Shown here one piece after another: positions 33,439 to 38,088 of a stretch of DNA of 38,088 nt. The notes beneath the pieces were generated by a model. The model saw only the letters and a program-made list of their open reading frames with translations, was not told the origin of the DNA and ran no database searches. The stretch lies in assembly GCA_964473105.1 (NCBI GenBank), contig CAYYNQ010000068.1, positions 1-38,088 on the forward strand, given 5' to 3'. This DNA is from CAYYNQ01 sp964473105 (GTDB lineage Bacteria; Sumerlaeota; Sumerlaeia; MVZB01). Positions within the stretch are counted from its first letter, which is position 1. Each line of letters opens with the position of its first letter. The translations under genes were made by a program, and so were the position numbers.

Positions 33439-34737
33439 ATGAAAGACATCAAAGGCGACCCACTCATGGTGGAGCGTGGACTCCTGGTCGGTGTAAGGGA
33501 ACCGGGGATGAGTTCCGAGAACGCCGGGGACCATCTCGATGAACTGGCCAGTCTGGTCCACACCATGGGCGTCGGCATCGTTGGTCAGGTGATGGTCAAC
33601 ATCTCCAAACCTCATCCGCATTATTACATCGGCCCAGGCAAGGCCCGTGAAATTGTTGACGCCGTGGGGGAACAGGAGGCGGACGTCCTGATTTTTGACC
33701 ATGACCTGTCACCATCGCAGCAGAGAAACTGGGAAAAGTGCTCCGGCATTTGTGTTATCGACCGCCAGGAAGTCATTCTGGATATATTCGCGCAGCGAGC
33801 CCAGACCCGGGAAGCAGTGATCCAGGTTGCACTGGCCCGGTCCGAATACAGTCTCCCCCGCCTCCGCCGTGCCTGGACCCACCTCGAACGCCAGAGAGGC
33901 GGCCACGGACAACGCGGAGGCATGGGCGAGATGCAGCTTGAAATTGACCAGCGCATCGTGCGCAACCGAATTTCACGCTTGAAGAAGGAACTCAAAGCAG
34001 TCCGTCAACGCAGGAAAATCCAAAGAAAAAGCCGCGGGAACCGTCCCATACCCGTGGCCGCGATAGTCGGTTACACGAACGCAGGCAAGAGTTCACTGCT
34101 GCGCAGGCTGACCGGTGCGAACGTGCTAATCGAAAACAAGTTGTTTGCCACCCTGGATACCACCACACGTCGAATCAACCTACCCAACAACCAGCCTCTT
34201 CTCCTGACCGATACAGTCGGATTTGTACGCAGGCTTCCCCACGACCTCGTTGAAGCTTTCAGGGCGACGCTTGAGGAGGCGGTCCAGTCCGATTACCTGA
34301 TCCAGGTGGTTGATATATCCCATCCCAAAGTCATCGAGCAGTATAAGGTCACCAATAGGATCCTGAAGGAACTGGGAGCCGGAAATAGCCGGATGATCCT
34401 GCTGCTGAACAAAATCGACAAACCGCATGACCCGGGGATACAGGCATGGTTTCGGAACGAACATCCGCTATGCCAAACTGTCTCGACCCTTACCGGAAAA
34501 GGAATCGACGCATGCCTCGAGATGATGGGTCGAGAATTCATGCCACCTATGACCAGGAAGACACTCCATATCCCCCACAACCACTTCGACATGGTTGACC
34601 TCGTCCACCGGGAAGGTATCGTCCATACTGAACACCACGACCAGAATGGCGGGTGGTTCGAGGTGACCTACCCGATCCGTTTCCACGGGAGTCTCAAACA
34701 ATTTGTCACGGATGGCATCCCGAACACCCGCGACTGA
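33439..34737 (+). CDS. hflX: GTPase HflX
   Basis: The 432-residue HflX GTPase splits stalled 70S ribosomes after stress. The N-terminal HflX domain shows VGQVMVNISKPHPHYYIGPGK and LIFDHDLSPSQQRNWEK. A glycine-rich linker with ERQRGGHGQRGGMGEMQLE follows, then a coiled-coil helix. The G domain has G1 IVGYTNAGKSSLL (lysine at about residue 217), G2/G3 TLDTTTRRINLP and LTDTVGFVRRLPHDLVEAF, and G4 LLNKID. The ATG at 33439 has AGG upstream. The C-terminus (HREGIVHTEHHDQNGGW) fits the small HflX tail domain. Confidence 0.95.
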   Translation: MKDIKGDPLMVERGLLVGVREPGMSSENAGDHLDELASLVHTMGVGIVGQVMVNISKPHPHYYIGPGKAREIVDAVGEQEADVLIFDHDLSPSQQRNWEKCSGICVIDRQEVILDIFAQRAQTREAVIQVALARSEYSLPRLRRAWTHLERQRGGHGQRGGMGEMQLEIDQRIVRNRISRLKKELKAVRQRRKIQRKSRGNRPIPVAAIVGYTNAGKSSLLRRLTGANVLIENKLFATLDTTTRRINLPNNQPLLLTDTVGFVRRLPHDLVEAFRATLEEAVQSDYLIQVVDISHPKVIEQYKVTNRILKELGAGNSRMILLLNKIDKPHDPGIQAWFRNEHPLCQTVSTLTGKGIDACLEMMGREFMPPMTRKTLHIPHNHFDMVDLVHREGIVHTEHHDQNGGWFEVTYPIRFHGSLKQFVTDGIPNTRD

Positions 34738-34818
34738 GGGATCATCATCAATCCGTAATTGTGGCGGACCACACAGCCAGAAATTCCATCCGGTCCATCC
34801 TCGCCGTGTGTTTTCTGG

Positions 34819-35238
34819 TCACTCCCTCGGCTCGCGATCATTGAGGCGGAGTACACTCGAGTTGATACAGTAACGAAGGCCGGTCGGCCTGGGGCCATCC
34901 TTGAATACATGCCCCAAGTGGGCTCCACAACGACCACACAAGACCTCGGTTCGCACCACAAGCATACTCTTGTCAAACCTCGTGCTGACATGATCCTCAC
35001 TGACCGGCTTCCAATAACTTGGCCATCCCGTACCCGAGTCATACTTGTGTTCCGATGAGAATAATTCAAGTCCACACGCGACACACTGGTATATTCCACT
35101 CGACTTCGTGTCCCAGTATTTTCCAGTAAATGGAGCCTCCGTTCCTTTCTCGCGGGCAATATGAAACTGCTCGGGCGTGAGCAACTTACGCCATTCATCA
35201 TCTGAATACATGACTTTTTCGATTGATTCCTCCTTCAT
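34819..35238 (-). CDS. msrB: Peptide-methionine (R)-S-oxide reductase MsrB
   Basis: The 139-residue MsrB reduces the R form of methionine sulfoxide in proteins. It has WRKLLTPEQFHIAREKGTE, FTGKYWDTKSSGIYQCVACG, the substrate strings FDSGTGWPSY-like YDSGTGWPSYWKPV and GHVFKDGPRPTGLRYCINS with the catalytic cysteine near the end. C-x-x-C pairs (CVACG and CGRCG) bind zinc. GGAGGG lies six bases upstream of ATG 35238. The same frame is open for 65 more codons upstream and includes a hydrophobic stretch ending in a lipobox-like L-F-S-C, so an exported lipoprotein form cannot be excluded. The gene is convergent with hflX. Confidence 0.93.
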   Translation of the reverse strand: MKEESIEKVMYSDDEWRKLLTPEQFHIAREKGTEAPFTGKYWDTKSSGIYQCVACGLELFSSEHKYDSGTGWPSYWKPVSEDHVSTRFDKSMLVVRTEVLCGRCGAHLGHVFKDGPRPTGLRYCINSSVLRLNDREPRE

Positions 35239-35691
35239 CTCGAACCCTCCCGTTTCAATAATGGACCCTGAATTCTTGAGACATGAAAAAAGGATACAAG
35301 CCACCGATATTTTCAGGAAATATGGATTGAGGCACCGGCAGGGTGAACTTACTGATCGTCTCCCGGGCATTTTCCTTCTTCCTTCCGGCCTGCGCGCCCC
35401 GCCTAATATCAGAAACTTGGACGATTTTTTCACCCAAAAACACGTGAATGACTGAAATGGGATGAAATTCCACTTAAAAGGAAGTTTGCTGGGCGCTGTC
35501 TTTTATCCTGTCCGGATCGTAACCTAAATCTGAATTCCTTTCTGGAAAATAAGCGGGCTCCTGCCAAGAATTGTATGCAAAGACATCAACTGATACATAT
35601 TCCTCATACCGTTCCGGGAGGCTGCCTTCCTATCTGGATTGACTGATAATTCCAATATAAACACTATTATTTCAATTATATAGAGATCACC
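35239..35691. other. 453-bp region between msrB and the GT2-GT9 gene
   Basis: The left part (to about 35433) is the open upstream extension of the msrB frame and an antisense open frame; neither is a secure gene. The right part (about 35460-35691) has no open frame worth calling and becomes strongly A+T-rich before the glycosyltransferase gene. It likely holds the promoters for both divergent genes, for example a TTGACT at about 35639, but no -10 at good spacing could be fixed. Confidence 0.35.
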
Positions 35692-37920
35692 ATGCTGCCC
35701 TTTGCCCGAATCGGGGCGACAACTCGGGTGCTTCAGTATATGATTCCATCGATGTTAAACCTGTCCGTCATTATCCTCACCTGCAACCGTCGGCAAAAGC
35801 TTCTAAACTGCCTCGAAAAACTCCTCTCTCAACTGGGGGACGGGGATGAAATTGTCCTGCTGGATACGGGTTCCACGGACGGAACCGTCGAATATATAAA
35901 GACCTGTGATCATTCCAAAATCCGCTTAATCGAGTGGACGACGCGTGATGGAAGCTGGGCCGAAATGAGAAATCATGGAATCCGGTGTTCAGTTAACCCT
36001 GTCGTCGCATTCCTTGATGACGACTGTCTTCCCGATGACGCCTGGGTTAACACGGGGAAAGAAGCCATTTCCCATGCGCACGCCGTTGGCGGAATTGTAT
36101 CCCCGTGGCATGTGACGGAATTTCCAGCCTGGTGGCATCCTGCAATGGGATGGATGGCCGGACTCTGTGAACCTGAACACATGAGCGACCGAGCAGGCAT
36201 TACAACCTATCCGTTTACCGCAAACCTGTGGGTCAGGAGATCGGTTTGCATCAAGCAACCGTTCCAGGAGCTCGGAGGTGACCTAGGGGGCCAGGAGTCC
36301 GGGAAATATTTGACCGGCCGCGAGGATGCACAATTCTGGCGCCGTCTCCGAACCGGTGGTTACTGCACAAGGTTCAACAAGCAACTGCGGGTTTATCATC
36401 ATTTTGACGCCGGACTAAGGATGAGATTCTCCTACGTGAACAAAAGGGCACAACTTGACGGGTTGGCATGGTCGGCCCGTGAAGGAACACAAGAGGACAT
36501 TCAGGAGATAGCCTACCAGTGCTGGCACTCCGTCTTCTTCTCACTGGCAGATGCGATTCGTTTTCGCCAGTCATTCCTGCCACGACTGTCATACGGTTAC
36601 CTGATGTGGCAAAGACACGCAGCAGCCCTACGAGGGCTGATCAGTAAATTTCCCAGCAAGGCGGGCCGAGCTGGCATATGCTTGGGGGTCCTGTCAAACC
36701 TGTTGTTTCAAGGCACCCGCTACTTATTCCACCGATCGAAGGATCTGATACGAACCATCATCGAGCCCTTCAATGGGCAAAAATCACTCAAAAAGTTCCC
36801 TGCAGGCATCATGGCCGGTGCCTCGAGGCCTGAAAATTGCAGTTCCGGGTGTATCAATAAACTTCTGGTTGTCGGTTTCGGCTACCTCGGGGATCTGATC
36901 ATCCTTCAATCGTGTGTACGGGGCCTGCAAAACTCATACCCTGCAATTGATATTCATATTTTAACACCGGTTTACGGACGGCTGGTTTTCGGGAATCTAC
37001 CAGGAATTCATCACATCCCCGTCCGCCCTGAAGATGAGATGCATGGCCGGACCCGCCGGTCCGTCCGCTGGTTGAGTGCTCAAATCGACTCAATCAACCC
37101 CGACCTTATTATCGCCCCATACCTGCATGGGGACTGGGGAGACACACTGGCGTGTATTTCACGGCTCCCCTGCCCGGCCATCACATTTGACCAGGACCAT
37201 GAACTGGCACATAAACGCTATCTGGACAGGATCGAGTGGAAAATACGCAAGGATCTCCGGTTCCATGAAGTCGAGAATATCCTCGGAATGATGGCAGCCG
37301 CCGGCCTTCCCGCGAAAGCCCTCCCGCCAATCCTCAGGCCGAAATCAAAAATCACGAACCCGTTTTCCTGCCTTCCCGATTCCGAAACATCTCCCCTGGT
37401 CATGTTGAACCCGGATGCCGGAAAACCCTACAAGGCATGGAGTGAGGCGGGCTGGACTCGGCTCATTGAGAAAATCACAAGCCAGACCAAAATGCGAATT
37501 GTGATCAATAACAGTCATTCCGCAGGGGCATTCAAACCGGAATGCTTCTCAAAACCGGATCGGATCCACAGCCTGGACGGGTGCACGCTTGATGAATTGT
37601 GCTCCTGGATGTCATTCTGCGATGTGCTCGTCACGGTTGATGCCGGCCCCCAACACATTGCACATGCATTGAACATCCCCAGCCTGACTCTATTTGGCCC
37701 GATGGATGAACGGCGCTGGAGCGATTATTTCAACCGGCCAATCCACCGGACAATACGCGGATGTACACCTTTTCTGACAACGTCCGAAAAATCCGGGTTA
37801 CCAATCAATCATGAGGTCCTTCTGATCCGGACTGAGGATATTTTCGAGGCCCTGGTCAGATTGACGATGGATATCCAGACTGCCAAATCAACGAGGCCTG
37901 CCTGTTCAGGGGAATCCTGA
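35692..37920 (+). CDS. Fused GT2-GT9 glycosyltransferase (family 2 plus heptosyltransferase-like)
   Basis: The 742-residue protein joins two enzymes. Residues 20-300 are a GT-A family 2 transferase: SVIILTCNRRQKLLNCLEKL, EIVLLDTGSTDGTVEYI, and the metal site VAFLDDDCLPDDAW. From about residue 388 to the end is a GT9, ADP-heptose:LPS heptosyltransferase-like GT-B: LLVVGFGYLGDLIILQSCVR at the N-terminal Rossmann fold, then VMLNPDAGKPYKAWSEAGW and LVTVDAGPQHIAHALNIPSLTLFG with the conserved D-x-G-x-x-H-x-A and L-F-G. A basic linker of roughly 100 residues joins them. It probably adds two sugars in succession to an LPS core or other surface glycan. No membrane helix or signal peptide is visible, so it is cytoplasmic. 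The start at 35692 has only a weak GAGA upstream; ATG codons at residues 17 and 21 are alternatives. Confidence 0.85.
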   Translation: MLPFARIGATTRVLQYMIPSMLNLSVIILTCNRRQKLLNCLEKLLSQLGDGDEIVLLDTGSTDGTVEYIKTCDHSKIRLIEWTTRDGSWAEMRNHGIRCSVNPVVAFLDDDCLPDDAWVNTGKEAISHAHAVGGIVSPWHVTEFPAWWHPAMGWMAGLCEPEHMSDRAGITTYPFTANLWVRRSVCIKQPFQELGGDLGGQESGKYLTGREDAQFWRRLRTGGYCTRFNKQLRVYHHFDAGLRMRFSYVNKRAQLDGLAWSAREGTQEDIQEIAYQCWHSVFFSLADAIRFRQSFLPRLSYGYLMWQRHAAALRGLISKFPSKAGRAGICLGVLSNLLFQGTRYLFHRSKDLIRTIIEPFNGQKSLKKFPAGIMAGASRPENCSSGCINKLLVVGFGYLGDLIILQSCVRGLQNSYPAIDIHILTPVYGRLVFGNLPGIHHIPVRPEDEMHGRTRRSVRWLSAQIDSINPDLIIAPYLHGDWGDTLACISRLPCPAITFDQDHELAHKRYLDRIEWKIRKDLRFHEVENILGMMAAAGLPAKALPPILRPKSKITNPFSCLPDSETSPLVMLNPDAGKPYKAWSEAGWTRLIEKITSQTKMRIVINNSHSAGAFKPECFSKPDRIHSLDGCTLDELCSWMSFCDVLVTVDAGPQHIAHALNIPSLTLFGPMDERRWSDYFNRPIHRTIRGCTPFLTTSEKSGLPINHEVLLIRTEDIFEALVRLTMDIQTAKSTRPACSGES

Positions 37921-37939
37921 AGGATTGGATCATCAAATC

Positions 37940-38088
37940 ATGACAAGACTCACCGATTATCATGCCCACACCCCCCGCTGTCATCACGCTGTCGGGCCCA
38001 TGCAGGCCTAAGTCGAAAAGGCAATTGAACGCAGACTTTCAGAGTTCGGATTATCGGAACATTAACCTTGGAAGTTGAAGGATGGACA
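37940..38088 (+). pseudogene. hisJ: HisJ-type PHP histidinol-phosphatase, start of gene with two in-frame TAA, runs off the right edge
   Basis: From ATG 37940 the frame reads TRLTDYHAHTPRCHHAVGP, the metal-binding opening of PHP-type histidinol-phosphatases (D-Y-H-x-H-T-x-x-C-x-H-A-x-G). TAA at 38009-38011 stands where a tyrosine usually is. The same frame resumes VEKAIERRLSEFGLSEH (family pattern Y-V-E-x-A-I-x-x-G-L-x-E-x-G-x-S-D-H). A second TAA at 38063-38065 follows and then P-W. Frame and spacing are intact, so single-base changes made both stops. The enzyme would perform the phosphatase step of histidine synthesis, consistent with hisB in the window. It may be a decaying copy, or simply poor sequence if this is a contig end. 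Confidence 0.6.

Noticed and set aside
35263..35455. 64-codon plus-strand ORF upstream of msrB
   Set aside because: It is antisense to the open msrB extension, with no ribosome-binding site or family features; neither strand is secure.
13294..38065. Genetic-code reassignment explaining the in-frame stops
   Set aside because: All three stop codons occur in frame, and all three also end conserved genes at natural C-termini (for example TAG in priA, TGA in dnaN, TAA in rseP).

Overview
The window reads as a stretch of chromosome from a free-living, diderm (LPS-type) bacterium of about 54% G+C by eye. It is densely packed with housekeeping genes, and small remnants of accessory genes lie between them. 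Three features fit an uncultured lineage in or near the PVC group or a neighbouring candidate phylum: a partial quinoprotein-type beta-propeller with the W-P-S-F-L-G opening at the left edge, an FHA-GAF histidine kinase, and ribosomal proteins with long low-complexity tails. No 16S gene is present, so I do not name a phylum. TGA is the commonest stop, and TAA and TAG also end normal genes, so the standard code applies.

Layout. 1-3.4 kb: a left-edge propeller gene (minus), rsmA (plus), a membrane-anchored TPR protein and dnaN (minus). 3.5-6.6 kb: the minus-strand translation cluster rplY-pth-rpsF-ssb-rpsR. 6.7-12.9 kb: a DPM1-like glycosyltransferase and ftsK (minus), then priA (plus). 12.9-16.4 kb: a pentapeptide-repeat/J-domain/TPR gene broken by an in-frame TAG (minus), then the obgE-proB pair (plus). 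16.5-20.7 kb: dxr-rseP-methyltransferase (minus), with hisB diverging from dxr. 20.7-22.7 kb: an accessory patch made of a 396-bp hairpin-rich spacer, an XRE-like regulator, a truncated FtsX/MacB-type permease with an in-frame TGA, and mntR. 22.9-25.8 kb: nth (plus), then secG, pgk and an unknown small ORF (minus). 25.8-28.3 kb: a hexapeptide acyltransferase overlapping a Wzy/O-antigen-ligase-like membrane protein. 28.4-33.2 kb: mazG, an FHA-GAF histidine kinase and the C-terminal half of a split CarB (minus). 33.4-38.1 kb: hflX (plus), msrB (minus), a GT2-GT9 fusion glycosyltransferase (plus), and the start of a HisJ-type histidinol-phosphatase frame with two in-frame TAA codons at the right edge.

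How the genes fit together. Most products serve core processes: translation and its quality control (rsmA, rplY, pth, rpsF, rpsR, obgE, hflX), replication and repair (dnaN, ssb, priA, nth, ftsK, mazG), envelope and surface-glycan building (dxr, rseP, secG, glycosyltransferases, acyltransferase, ligase) and amino-acid or pyrimidine supply (proB, hisB, carB). Sigma-70-like promoters can be proposed for dnaN, rplY, dxr and mntR. The mntR promoter carries a perfect 7-bp inverted repeat over its -10 box, as expected for metal-dependent autoregulation.

The most unusual signal is recurrent. Four accessory reading frames are interrupted although the sequence beyond the lesion still reads as the same protein. 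The cases are a possible -1 shift at a CCCAAAA heptamer in the TPR gene, TAG in the J-domain gene, TGA in the permease, and two TAA in the hisJ-like frame. I found no complete new defence or mobile system, and no CRISPR, tRNA, rRNA or transposase.
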